Shown: positions 44,557 to 53,090 of the stretch, piece by piece
Layout of the letters: every line of letters begins with the position of its first letter
Position numbering within the stretch: position 1 is the stretch's first letter
NCBI GenBank assembly: GCA_018266575.1
Contig: JAFEAE010000020.1
Span: 1-55,316 of the forward strand
Source: Bacteroidota bacterium
GTDB lineage: Bacteria > Bacteroidota > Bacteroidia > Chitinophagales > Chitinophagaceae
DNA length: 55,316 nucleotides
Direction of reading: 5' to 3'
The notes under the pieces: model-generated
The model's database searches: none
What the model was told of the DNA's origin: nothing
Seen by the model: only the letters and a program-made list of their open reading frames with translations
Translations under genes and position numbers: made by a program

Positions 44557-45735
44557 TTAGCCAGCATTCTTCTTTACTACAGATAAGAAAAGCAAGCCAA
44601 GTCCGGCAATGCTTGCAATAAATGAAGCGGCAAGCACTGCAATCTTTGATGATTGTACCAGGTTCACATCAGGAAAGGCCATGTTCGAAATAAAAATAGA
44701 CATGGTAAAACCAATTCCCGCCAGTATCCCTACACCCGCTAAATGTCGCCAGCTTATGTCTTCCGGAAGTTTGCACAACCCGGCTTTAACGGCAATAAAA
44801 CAAAGCAAAAAAATACCGATCGGTTTTCCCAAAAACAATCCCGCGATGATTCCTAAACTATTGTGATGCGTTAGGCTTTGCAGCCATCCGTCGGAAAGCA
44901 AGATGCAGGTATTTGCCAATGCAAAAACCGGAAGAATTAAAAATGCAACAGGCTTATGTAAAAAATGTTGCACAATTGCCGACGGGTTTTTCTCTCTGTT
45001 TTTATTGAATGGAATCGCGAATGCAAGTAATACACCACTAATGGTAGCATGTACTCCGGATTTAAGCATACAATACCACATCACAATTCCGGGTATGATA
45101 TAGAAAAAGAGGTTTATTATTTTCAGCCGGTTGAACACCAACAATAGAATAAAAATGCCAAGCGCAACTGAGAGATATACAAAAGAAATTCCTTTACTGT
45201 AAAAAACAGCGATGATAATGATTGCGCCAAGGTCATCAATAATGGCTAATGCCGAAAGAAAAATTTTCAACGATACCGGAATTTTGTTTCCCAGCAATGA
45301 TAGCATACCCAATGCAAAAGCAATATCGGTTGCCATCGGAATACCAAATCCTGATTGTGTATCCGTTCCACGGTTAAAGAAAAAATGAATAGCTGCAGGG
45401 AAAGCCATTCCGCCAACAGCAGCTAAGATTGGAAGAAGTGCTTTTTTGAAATCTGCCAGTTCCCCTATATATAATTCGCGTTCTATTTCAAGCCCAACCA
45501 ACAAAAAGAAAATTGTCATCAGCCCATCATTGATCCAATGCTCAACGGAATAATTCAATTCTATTTTTAAAAAAGAAAGGTTAAGATATGAATGCCAGAA
45601 GTGAATATAATTCTCTCCCAGGGAAGTATTGGAAATAAAAATGGAAACAACGGTACAAACGATCAATATTAAACCGCCCGTTTTTTCACTCTCAAAAAAA
45701 TCGCTGAATATATTGGTTGTTTTGGTTGACTGCAT
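44557..45735 (-). CDS. nhaA: Na+/H+ antiporter NhaA
   Basis: A 392-residue inner-membrane exchanger that expels Na+ for H+ and helps at alkaline pH or high salt. About twelve hydrophobic helices are visible. The catalytic Asp pair is seen in ALAIIDDLGAIIIIA, with ATDIAFALGML in the preceding helix. Length is near the E. coli enzyme (388). It is divergent from rimO. The 189-bp gap holds several AACAAC/GTTGTT inverted motifs but no clear operator. Confidence 0.96.
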   Translation of the reverse strand: MQSTKTTNIFSDFFESEKTGGLILIVCTVVSIFISNTSLGENYIHFWHSYLNLSFLKIELNYSVEHWINDGLMTIFFLLVGLEIERELYIGELADFKKALLPILAAVGGMAFPAAIHFFFNRGTDTQSGFGIPMATDIAFALGMLSLLGNKIPVSLKIFLSALAIIDDLGAIIIIAVFYSKGISFVYLSVALGIFILLLVFNRLKIINLFFYIIPGIVMWYCMLKSGVHATISGVLLAFAIPFNKNREKNPSAIVQHFLHKPVAFLILPVFALANTCILLSDGWLQSLTHHNSLGIIAGLFLGKPIGIFLLCFIAVKAGLCKLPEDISWRHLAGVGILAGIGFTMSIFISNMAFPDVNLVQSSKIAVLAASFIASIAGLGLLFLSVVKKNAG

Positions 45736-45908
45736 ATATAAAACCAGTAGTTAAAACATTGTTGTGTAAGTCGTAAATGTAAATCAAACTCCCTATAACA
45801 ACGAAAGCTGTTATTAAACTGTTGATAACAACTTTCATTCGGGAAATGTTGTTAAAATCGTCAACAGGTTGATTAAAAAACATTACTTCATACATCATAA
45901 TTCGTGCG

Positions 45909-45916
45909 TACCTTTG
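45909..45916 (+). promoter_or_regulatory. -7 box (TACCTTTG) for rimO
   Basis: A TAnnTTTG match 8 nt upstream of the ATG at 45925. It lies inside the longer GTG-start reading frame and argues against that start. Confidence 0.5.
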
Positions 45917-45924
45917 CGGCGTTT

Positions 45925-47238
45925 ATGAAAACAAAAACGTTAAAGAAAGATAAGGTCAATATCATTACGCTTGGCTGCAGTAAAAACATGGTCGACAGTG
46001 AAGTGATCGGCAGGCAACTGAACGCAAACGATATTGATGTGCAGCATGAGAGCAAAAAGAAAGACCATAATATTGTTGTAGTAAATACCTGCGGGTTTAT
46101 TGATAAAGCAAAAGAAGAATCTGTAAATACCATTTTGCAACAGGTTGACCTAAAAAAGCAGGGAAGGCTGGATAAGGTTTTTGTAACAGGCTGTTTAAGC
46201 CAACGCTACCGTGACGACCTCGAAAAGGAAATACCTGAAGTAGATGCCTGGTTTGGTACAATGGAATTGCCTTTATTATTAAAAAAATTTGAGGCAGACT
46301 ATAAAACAGAATTAGTTGGTGAACGGTTATTAGCAACACCTAACCATTATGCCTACCTGAAAATATCCGAAGGTTGCAATCGCACCTGCGCTTTTTGCGC
46401 TATTCCGCTAATGCGTGGAAAACATACCAGCAAAACCATTGAAGAAGTTGTTGCAGAAGCGGAACGACTGGTGAAATGTGGTGTAAAAGAAATCATGCTG
46501 ATTGCGCAAGAACTGACTTATTACGGATTGGATATTTATAAAAAAAGGATGCTACCGGAATTATTGCACCGCCTTGCCGATGTAAAAGGTTTGGTGTGGA
46601 TACGATTGCATTATGCGTATCCTTCAAAATTCCCTCTTGAAATTTTAGATGTGATGCGTGAACGCGAAAATATTTGTAACTACCTTGATATGCCTCTTCA
46701 ACATGCGAGTGACCACATGCTGGAAGCGATGCGCAGGCAAATTACCAAAGCAGAAATGGATGAATTGATATTTGCCATCCGCGAAAAAGTTCCGGGCATT
46801 TGCCTGCGTACTACATTGATAGCAGGTTTTCCGGGAGAAACTGAAAATGATGTTGAAATTGTAAAATCATTTCTGCAACAGCACCGCTTTGACCGCGTTG
46901 GGATTTTCACCTATTCACACGAAGAAGATACTCCTGCTTTTGCCCTGAAAGATGATATTCCTGCGGCTGAAAAAGAAAAACGAGCACAGGAAATAATGGA
47001 AGTGCAACAGGAAATTTCCTATGAAAAGAACCAGGAAAAACTTGGAAAAGTTTTCCAGACGATTATTGATAAAAAAGAAGCAGGGAGATACCTGGGAAGA
47101 ACTGAATTTGATTCCGTTGAAGTAGACAATGAGGTGATCCTTCATTCTGAAAAAAAGTTAGTACCCGGAGATTTTGTGAATGTGAAAATTACAAAGGCCT
47201 ACGATTACGACCTGGAAGGAGAAGTAATTAATAACTAA
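45925..47238 (+). CDS. rimO: Ribosomal protein S12 methylthiotransferase RimO
   Basis: A 437-residue radical SAM enzyme that methylthiolates an aspartate of ribosomal protein S12. The N-terminal domain has the three cluster-binding Cys segments GCSKN, VNTCGF and TGCLSQRY. The radical SAM cluster is CNRTCAFCAIP (CxxxCxxC), and a TRAM domain lies at the C-terminus (about 370-437). RimO rather than MiaB is supported by GCSKN and MRGKHTSK. The ATG at 45925 lies 8 nt after the promoter box and gives the family N-terminus. Confidence 0.95.
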   Translation: MKTKTLKKDKVNIITLGCSKNMVDSEVIGRQLNANDIDVQHESKKKDHNIVVVNTCGFIDKAKEESVNTILQQVDLKKQGRLDKVFVTGCLSQRYRDDLEKEIPEVDAWFGTMELPLLLKKFEADYKTELVGERLLATPNHYAYLKISEGCNRTCAFCAIPLMRGKHTSKTIEEVVAEAERLVKCGVKEIMLIAQELTYYGLDIYKKRMLPELLHRLADVKGLVWIRLHYAYPSKFPLEILDVMRERENICNYLDMPLQHASDHMLEAMRRQITKAEMDELIFAIREKVPGICLRTTLIAGFPGETENDVEIVKSFLQQHRFDRVGIFTYSHEEDTPAFALKDDIPAAEKEKRAQEIMEVQQEISYEKNQEKLGKVFQTIIDKKEAGRYLGRTEFDSVEVDNEVILHSEKKLVPGDFVNVKITKAYDYDLEGEVINN

Positions 47239-47315
47239 GAATTAAAAATTGTTAGGACAATTTTAATCACCCTTGATATAGAAATAGGAAAGTTCTTTCG
47301 GAGCAGGGACTAAAG

Positions 47316-47334
47316 CCCTCTCCATGGGAGAGGG
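47316..47334 (+). repeat. CCCTCTCC hairpin repeat
   Basis: CCCTCTCC-ATG-GGAGAGGG is an 8-bp stem with a 3-nt loop followed by GTTGGGGTGAGGC. This sequence is familiar as a widely dispersed intergenic element in Bacteroidota and other bacteria. It lies between rimO and the hydroxyproline cluster, and a T-rich stretch follows. Confidence 0.65.
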
Positions 47335-47394
47335 GTTGGGGTGAGGCTATTTTTTGATTTTATTTTTTTAAAATAGTTTTACAAAAAAAGATTT

Positions 47395-48351
47395 ATGAAC
47401 ATCAACTGGCACGGCGTTTTTCCTGCACTTACTACAAAATTTACTTCCGACGACAAATTGGATTTTAAAACATTCGGTCATAACCTGAAAGCACAGATTG
47501 AAGCTGGTGTGAACGGAGTAATTATCGGAGGATCACTTGGTGAAGCAAGTACATTGAATTCCGAAGAAAAAGAAGCATTGATAAAATTTTCGGTAGAAAA
47601 TGCAGATGGGAAAATACCTGTATTGCTGAATATTGCCGAAGGCTCTACCAAAGAAGCAATTCACCAGGCAAAACTTGCGAAATACTGGGGAGCTAAAGGG
47701 TTGATGTTATTGCCGCCGATGCGTTATAAAGCTGATGACCGGGAAACATTGACATTTTTCAAAGCTGTTGCGGATTCAACAGAACTTCCGATTATGATCT
47801 ATAACAACCCTGTTGATTATAAAATTGAAGTGACGATTGATATGTTTGCAGAATTAGCAGACAGGCAAAATATCCAGGCTATTAAAGAGTCAACAAGAGA
47901 TGTATCAAATGTAACAAGATTGATCAATCGCTTTGGCGACCGGTTTAAAATTTTATGTGGGGTTGATACAATTGCCCTCGAAGAATTACAGATGGGTGCA
48001 CATGGTTGGGTTGCCGGCCTTGTTTGTGCATTTCCAAAAGAAACAGTTGCTATTTTCCGCCTCGCAAAAGCAGGAAGGGTGGAAGAAGCAATAAAAATTT
48101 TCCGATGGTTCCTTCCTTTATTGGAATTGGATATCCATCCGAAATTGGTTCAATACATTAAACTTGCAGAAATGCAAACCGGCTTGGGAACAGAGTATGT
48201 GCGAGCCCCACGCTTGCCGCTGGAAGGTGAGGAACGCAACAGGATTTTAAAGATTATTAATGATGGTATTCACTCACGTCCATCATTACCCGATTATTTT
48301 TCGATCAACAATGCTGCTGAAGATAAGAAGAGAAATACAGTACATGCTTAA
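47395..48351 (+). CDS. DapA-family aldolase/lyase, probable 1-pyrroline-4-hydroxy-2-carboxylate deaminase
   Basis: A 318-residue class I aldolase-family enzyme. The phosphate-loop-like GGSLGEASTLNSEEK (45-59), Tyr136 (IMIYNNPV) and Schiff-base Lys164 (IQAIKESTRDV) are present, so it forms an imine. Members include dihydrodipicolinate synthase and several dehydratases/deaminases. Its neighbours (KGSADH-like enzyme, 4-hydroxyproline epimerase, FAD oxidase) strongly suggest that it converts 1-pyrroline-4-hydroxy-2-carboxylate to 2-oxoglutarate semialdehyde, as LhpC does in Pseudomonas. Lysine synthesis is less likely in this context. It is the first gene of the unit, 11 bp before the dehydrogenase gene. 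Confidence 0.85.
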   Translation: MNINWHGVFPALTTKFTSDDKLDFKTFGHNLKAQIEAGVNGVIIGGSLGEASTLNSEEKEALIKFSVENADGKIPVLLNIAEGSTKEAIHQAKLAKYWGAKGLMLLPPMRYKADDRETLTFFKAVADSTELPIMIYNNPVDYKIEVTIDMFAELADRQNIQAIKESTRDVSNVTRLINRFGDRFKILCGVDTIALEELQMGAHGWVAGLVCAFPKETVAIFRLAKAGRVEEAIKIFRWFLPLLELDIHPKLVQYIKLAEMQTGLGTEYVRAPRLPLEGEERNRILKIINDGIHSRPSLPDYFSINNAAEDKKRNTVHA

Positions 48352-48362
48352 ATTAAAATATT

Positions 48363-49850
48363 ATGGGTTTTACGGATGCAACGCAAGTACAGTTAGATGA
48401 AGCTATGAACAAAGCATGGAATGCTTTTAGCACATACAGAAAGTATAGTTTAAAACAACGTGCAGCTTTTATGCGGGCAATTGCTATAGAAGTTGAAGCA
48501 TTGGGAGATGTGCTGATTACAACAGCAATGGCTGAAACACATCTTCCTGAGGCAAGATTAAAAGGTGAAAGGGCGAGGACAATATTCCAGTTAAACAGCT
48601 ACGCCGATGCCTGCGAAAAAGGCGATTGGCTCGAAGTAAGAATTGATACGGCAATTCCGGATAAAACACCGCCAAAACCAGATCTGCGCAAAATGTTGGT
48701 TGCGTTAGGCCCGGTTGTTGTTTTTGGAGCGAGTAATTTTCCATTTGCTTATTCAACTGCTGGTGGCGACACGGCAACTGCATTTGCAGCCGGTTGCCCG
48801 GTGATAGTAAAAGCACACCCGGCACATGCAGCTACTTCCGAACTGGTGGCACAGGCCATTTTAAAAGCAGCATTGAAGCTAAATATGCCCGAAGGAATAT
48901 TTTCGCATATACATGGCAGTGGGTTTGAAGTAGGGAAAGCGTTGGTTTTGCATCCATATACAAAAGCAGTCGGGTTCACAGGTTCTTATGTTGGTGGAAA
49001 AGCATTATTCGATTTAGCAAATCAACGTAGAGAACCTATCCCTGTTTTTTCTGAAATGGGAAGTATTAACCCTGTTTTTTTATTGTCGGGAAAAATTAAA
49101 GCTGATGCAACAAATGTTGCAAAAATGTATGCTGCTTCCATCACTCTGAGCGTCGGCCAATTTTGTACAAACCCGGGATTGCTGATCGGCATTGACAATA
49201 GCGACCTGAAAAATTTTATACAAATTCTCGCAACAGAAATAAAACAAATTGCTCCTGCTCCGATGCTGCATGCTGGAATTGCAAAAGCATATACAGAAAA
49301 AAGGTTAGCGGCATTATCTCAAAAAAATGTAACTCTGGTCGCGGAATCTGCCGTTGAAACAGATCAGAAAGAAGGGATGCCAACGATTGCTACCGTCGAT
49401 GCAGATACATTTTTGCAAAATATTTTATTACACCAGGAAGTTTTTGGCCCGTATTCTTTGATTGTTCGGTGCAAAGACGAAATGCAAATGACCGAAGTAG
49501 CCAAACACCTGGAAGGACAATTAACTTCATCGCTTCTTGCTACGAAGGAAGATATTTCAAACAATCCTTTATTGATTGATGCTATTGAGCAATTGTGCGG
49601 AAGGTTTATTTTAAATGGCGTCCCTACCGGAGTTGAAGTGTGTTTATCGATGCATCATGGCGGCCCGTTTCCTGCGACTACGGATAGCCGTTATACATCC
49701 GTTGGCGCTGATGGTATCAAGCGTTTTGCAAGGCCGGTCGCATTTCAGAACTGGGCGGACGAATTTTTGCCTGATGAATTAAAGAACAGCAATCCTTTGA
49801 AAATATGGCGCACCGTAAATAATGAATTGACGAAAGAACCCATCTTATAA
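48363..49850 (+). CDS. Aldehyde dehydrogenase, probable 2,5-dioxovalerate (2-oxoglutarate semialdehyde) dehydrogenase
   Basis: A 495-residue NAD(P)-dependent dehydrogenase. The catalytic Cys268 (GQFCTNPG), general base Glu231 (FSEMGSINP) and Asn125 (GASNFPFAY) are present. The EMGSxNPVF and GQFCTNPGLL wording matches the alpha-ketoglutarate semialdehyde dehydrogenase branch rather than broad-range ALDHs. It would oxidise 2-oxoglutarate semialdehyde to 2-oxoglutarate, the last step of hydroxyproline breakdown. It is flanked within 12 bp by the DapA-like gene and within 10 bp by the epimerase gene. Confidence 0.9.
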   Translation: MGFTDATQVQLDEAMNKAWNAFSTYRKYSLKQRAAFMRAIAIEVEALGDVLITTAMAETHLPEARLKGERARTIFQLNSYADACEKGDWLEVRIDTAIPDKTPPKPDLRKMLVALGPVVVFGASNFPFAYSTAGGDTATAFAAGCPVIVKAHPAHAATSELVAQAILKAALKLNMPEGIFSHIHGSGFEVGKALVLHPYTKAVGFTGSYVGGKALFDLANQRREPIPVFSEMGSINPVFLLSGKIKADATNVAKMYAASITLSVGQFCTNPGLLIGIDNSDLKNFIQILATEIKQIAPAPMLHAGIAKAYTEKRLAALSQKNVTLVAESAVETDQKEGMPTIATVDADTFLQNILLHQEVFGPYSLIVRCKDEMQMTEVAKHLEGQLTSSLLATKEDISNNPLLIDAIEQLCGRFILNGVPTGVEVCLSMHHGGPFPATTDSRYTSVGADGIKRFARPVAFQNWADEFLPDELKNSNPLKIWRTVNNELTKEPIL

Positions 49851-49859
49851 ACAGTTGAA

Positions 49860-50867
49860 TTGAATTTTAAAAAAACATTTTTTTGTATTGATGCGCATAC
49901 CTGCGGAAACCCGGTTCGCCTGGTTGCAGGCGGTGGCCCGGTTTTGCAGGGGAAAAATATGAGCGAAAAACGCCAGCATTTTCTCAAAGAATATGATTGG
50001 ATACGCAAAGGATTAATGTTTGAGCCACGCGGCCACGATATGATGAGCGGAAGCATTTTGTACCCTCCACACGATCCGCAAAATGATGTTGCCGTTTTAT
50101 TTATTGAAACAAGCGGGTGTTTGCCGATGTGCGGCCATGGCACCATTGGTACCATTACTATTGCCATTGAAGAAGGATTGATCATTCCGAAAATTCCGGG
50201 AAAAATTCGTATGGAAGCACCGGCAGGGCTGGTTTTGATAGAATACAAACAAGAAGGAAAAAAAGTAAAATCGGTAAAGCTAACGAATGTCCCTGCATTT
50301 CTTGCTGCAGAAAATATTGAGGTAGAATGCCCTGACCTCGGGTTGTTGCACGTTGACGTATCCTATGGCGGAAATTTTTATGCAATTGTTGATGTACAAA
50401 AAAATTTTCCGGGGTTAGAAAATTTTTCGGCTGACCAACTGATCGGTTGGAGCAGGGTGATGCGCAAAAGAATTAATGAGGCGCATGAATTTGTGCATCC
50501 TGAAAACCCTACGATCAATGGCTGCTCGCATATTTTATGGACTGGTGCGACGATCAATAAAAATGCGACAGCACGCAACGCCGTTTTTTATGGCGATAAG
50601 GCAATTGACCGATCGCCATGTGGCACCGGAACTTCTGCAAGAATGGCGCAGTGGTATGCAAAAGGGAAATTGAAAAAAGGAGATGAGTTTATTCACGAAA
50701 GTATAATTGGTTCAACATTTATAGGAAGGATTGAAGAAGAGACAAACGTGAATGACAAACCGGCGATCCGTCCTTCTGTTGAAGGCTGGGCGAGGATTTA
50801 CGGGTATAACACAATTACAATTGATCCGGATGATGATCCATATGCCTACGGTTTCCAGGTCTTGTAA
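49860..50867 (+). CDS. 4-hydroxyproline 2-epimerase (proline racemase family)
   Basis: A 335-residue cofactor-independent epimerase that converts trans-4-hydroxy-L-proline to cis-4-hydroxy-D-proline. Both catalytic cysteines are visible, Cys91 (MCGHGTIG) and Cys254 (RSPCGTGTSA). The second Cys excludes the trans-3-hydroxyproline dehydratases, where it is Thr. The N-terminal FCIDAHTCGNPVRLVAGGGP is characteristic of the epimerase group. The start is TTG at 49860, 9 bp after the dehydrogenase stop; no ATG is available in frame before the conserved N-terminus. Proline racemase activity cannot be fully excluded. Confidence 0.92.
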   Translation: MNFKKTFFCIDAHTCGNPVRLVAGGGPVLQGKNMSEKRQHFLKEYDWIRKGLMFEPRGHDMMSGSILYPPHDPQNDVAVLFIETSGCLPMCGHGTIGTITIAIEEGLIIPKIPGKIRMEAPAGLVLIEYKQEGKKVKSVKLTNVPAFLAAENIEVECPDLGLLHVDVSYGGNFYAIVDVQKNFPGLENFSADQLIGWSRVMRKRINEAHEFVHPENPTINGCSHILWTGATINKNATARNAVFYGDKAIDRSPCGTGTSARMAQWYAKGKLKKGDEFIHESIIGSTFIGRIEEETNVNDKPAIRPSVEGWARIYGYNTITIDPDDDPYAYGFQVL

Positions 50868-50985
50868 TGATGAAACTTAAGGGTATGCATATCCGTTACA
50901 ATCTTTGCAATCTGTGTAATCTGTGCGAACTAATAAATCTGAAATAGAACGCTGATCGGTTATGATTGTTATGATTTGTGCTGAG

Positions 50986-51061
50986 ACTGAAGCTCAATAG
51001 TAGCAATACCGATGAACGTAGTGCGACGCAACGATGCTGAATAGAATTACTAATGCCCGTT
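50986..51061 (+). repeat. Dispersed intergenic repeat, copy B
   Basis: Shares 33 bp with two mismatches, and then gapped similarity, with copy A at 22412-22500. It sits in the 219-bp gap between the epimerase and GH127 genes, ending 25 bp before the GH127 ATG. It may split the cluster into two transcripts or have inserted between them. Confidence 0.7.
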
Positions 51062-51086
51062 TCAGAATATTTCTCTACTACTATAT

Positions 51087-53063
51087 ATGAAAAACAAAAT
51101 TTATTATCGTTTAATCATCTCCGTTATACTGTTAAGTTCCGGGCATTTTTCTTACGCACAGGTTCCCTTACGCCAGTTTGAACCAATCGGCTTTGCTCAG
51201 GTACAGATTGATGATAGTTTCTGGAAACCCAAGATTGATAAGGTTGCAACCGTAACCTTGCAAGCTTGTATAAACTACACTGAATATAAAACGCCGCGTA
51301 TCCGCAATTTTGAAATTGCTGCAGGAAAGCGCAAAGGGAAATTTGAAGGGATTTTTTATGACGATTCGGATGTGTACAAAGCCCTGGAAGCAATTTCGTA
51401 TTCCATAAAAAACCATCACGATTCATTGCTGGAACAAAAAGCAGATGAGTGGATCGATAAAATTGCAGCTGCGCAATTGAAGGATGGTTATATTAATACG
51501 TATTTTACATTGAACGGCCTCGACAAACGCTGGACGGATATGAGCATGCATGAAGATTATAACGGCGGTCACCTGATAGAAGCTGCCGTTGCGTATTATA
51601 ATGCAACAGGTAAAAGAAAATTATTGGATGTTACTATTCGTTTTGCGGATCATTTTGATTCGTTGTTCGGGCCTGGGAAACGCCACTGGGTAACAGGTCA
51701 CGAAGAATTGGAATTGGCGTTGGTGAAATTATATAAAACAACTAACGATAGCCGTTACCTGAAATTAGCAAATTGGCTATTGGAAGAACGCGGGCATGGT
51801 TATGCGTACGGATATACGTGGACAGACTGGAAAGATACTGCGTATGCGCAGGATAAAACTCCCGTGCGTGATACCAAAGAAATTACAGGGCATGCAGTGC
51901 GTGCAATGTATTTGTACACCGGTGCTGCGGATGTTGCATCGTTTACTAACGATGATGGATATGTGAATGCGATGAAAACAGTTTGGGATGATGTGGTGAA
52001 CCGAAATATGTACCTGACCGGCGGGATCGGTTCATCAGGAAATAATGAAGGTTTTTCTGTTGATTATGATCTGCCGAATGAACAGGCATATTGCGAAACA
52101 TGCGCATCCGTCGGAATGGTTTTGTGGAACCAACGCATGAATTTGCTCACCGGAGAAAGTAAATATATTGATGTGTTGGAAAGAAGTTTGTATAATGGTG
52201 CACTTGATGGATTGTCGTTGAGCGGTGATCATTTCTTTTATGGAAACCCGTTAGCTTCTACAGGAAAAAATGCAAGGCGTGAATGGTTTGGCACAGCCTG
52301 TTGTCCGGCAAATATTGCTCGTTTGGTAGCATCATTGGGAAATTATATTTATGCAAAAAATGATACGGCAATTTGGGTAAACCTTTTTGTTGGAAGTAAA
52401 ACTTCTGCGAAAATTGGCAGATCAACTATCAATGTAGAACAACAAACCAATTATCCCTGGGATGGAAATATAAAAATCCATATGGATCCGGATAAGAAAA
52501 CAAAGTTTGCATTGCATGTGCGCATCCCGGGTTGGGCGAGTGGTAAGCCGGTTCCGGGAGATTTGTATCATTTTATAAATTATTCAGATAAAAAAATATC
52601 GTTGTACATAAACGGAAAGGAGGCGCCTTATACTAACGATAAGGGATATGCGATAATCAACCACGAATGGAAAAAAGGAGATATCGTAGAATTGAACCTT
52701 CCGATGGATGTAGAAAAAATTGCTGCAAAGGAAACGGTAACAGCCGATTCGGGGCGAATAGCATTGCAACGCGGGCCATTGGTATATTGTGTAGAAGGGG
52801 TAGATAATAACGGGCACGCATTGAATATTCTTTTGCCGGATAATGCAACATTCACCAGTTCATTTGAAAAAGACCTGTTGAATGGGGTCACTGTTATTAA
52901 AACAGAAGCGCCTGTGATTACTGTTTCAAACGACGGGCTTTCTGTTACAACAACCAATAAAACCATCACAGCGATCCCTTATTACGCGTGGTGCAATCGC
53001 GGCTCCAACGATATGGAAGTTTGGCTGCCAACAAAAATTAAAAATGTCAGGCTGAATTATTAA
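51087..53063 (+). CDS. Secreted GH127 beta-L-arabinofuranosidase
   Basis: A 658-residue glycoside hydrolase of family 127. A signal peptide (about 1-25, cleaved after SYAQ) directs export. The conserved metal-site pattern is complete: Glu337 and Cys339 in CETCASVGM, Cys405-Cys406 in FGTACCPANI, and the putative acid/base Glu321 in NNEGFS. These correspond in order and spacing to Glu338, Cys340, Cys417, Cys418 and Glu322 of Bifidobacterium HypBA1, a beta-L-arabinofuranosidase acting on arabinosylated hydroxyproline glycans. It lies inside a hydroxyproline catabolic gene set, 27 bp before the oxidase. The enzyme is probably periplasmic, since no T9SS sorting domain is present. Confidence 0.92.
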   Translation: MKNKIYYRLIISVILLSSGHFSYAQVPLRQFEPIGFAQVQIDDSFWKPKIDKVATVTLQACINYTEYKTPRIRNFEIAAGKRKGKFEGIFYDDSDVYKALEAISYSIKNHHDSLLEQKADEWIDKIAAAQLKDGYINTYFTLNGLDKRWTDMSMHEDYNGGHLIEAAVAYYNATGKRKLLDVTIRFADHFDSLFGPGKRHWVTGHEELELALVKLYKTTNDSRYLKLANWLLEERGHGYAYGYTWTDWKDTAYAQDKTPVRDTKEITGHAVRAMYLYTGAADVASFTNDDGYVNAMKTVWDDVVNRNMYLTGGIGSSGNNEGFSVDYDLPNEQAYCETCASVGMVLWNQRMNLLTGESKYIDVLERSLYNGALDGLSLSGDHFFYGNPLASTGKNARREWFGTACCPANIARLVASLGNYIYAKNDTAIWVNLFVGSKTSAKIGRSTINVEQQTNYPWDGNIKIHMDPDKKTKFALHVRIPGWASGKPVPGDLYHFINYSDKKISLYINGKEAPYTNDKGYAIINHEWKKGDIVELNLPMDVEKIAAKETVTADSGRIALQRGPLVYCVEGVDNNGHALNILLPDNATFTSSFEKDLLNGVTVIKTEAPVITVSNDGLSVTTTNKTITAIPYYAWCNRGSNDMEVWLPTKIKNVRLNY

Positions 53064-53090
53064 GCAATAAAAAATAAAGAAGATCAAATC

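Noticed and set aside
45904..45924. GTG start for rimO
   Set aside because: The TACCTTTG box at 45909-45916 would be inside the coding region, and the ATG at 45925 fits the family.
47395..48351. Dihydrodipicolinate synthase (dapA) for lysine synthesis
   Set aside because: The neighbours are all hydroxyproline catabolic enzymes and no lysine genes are adjacent, so a DapA-family deaminase is more likely.
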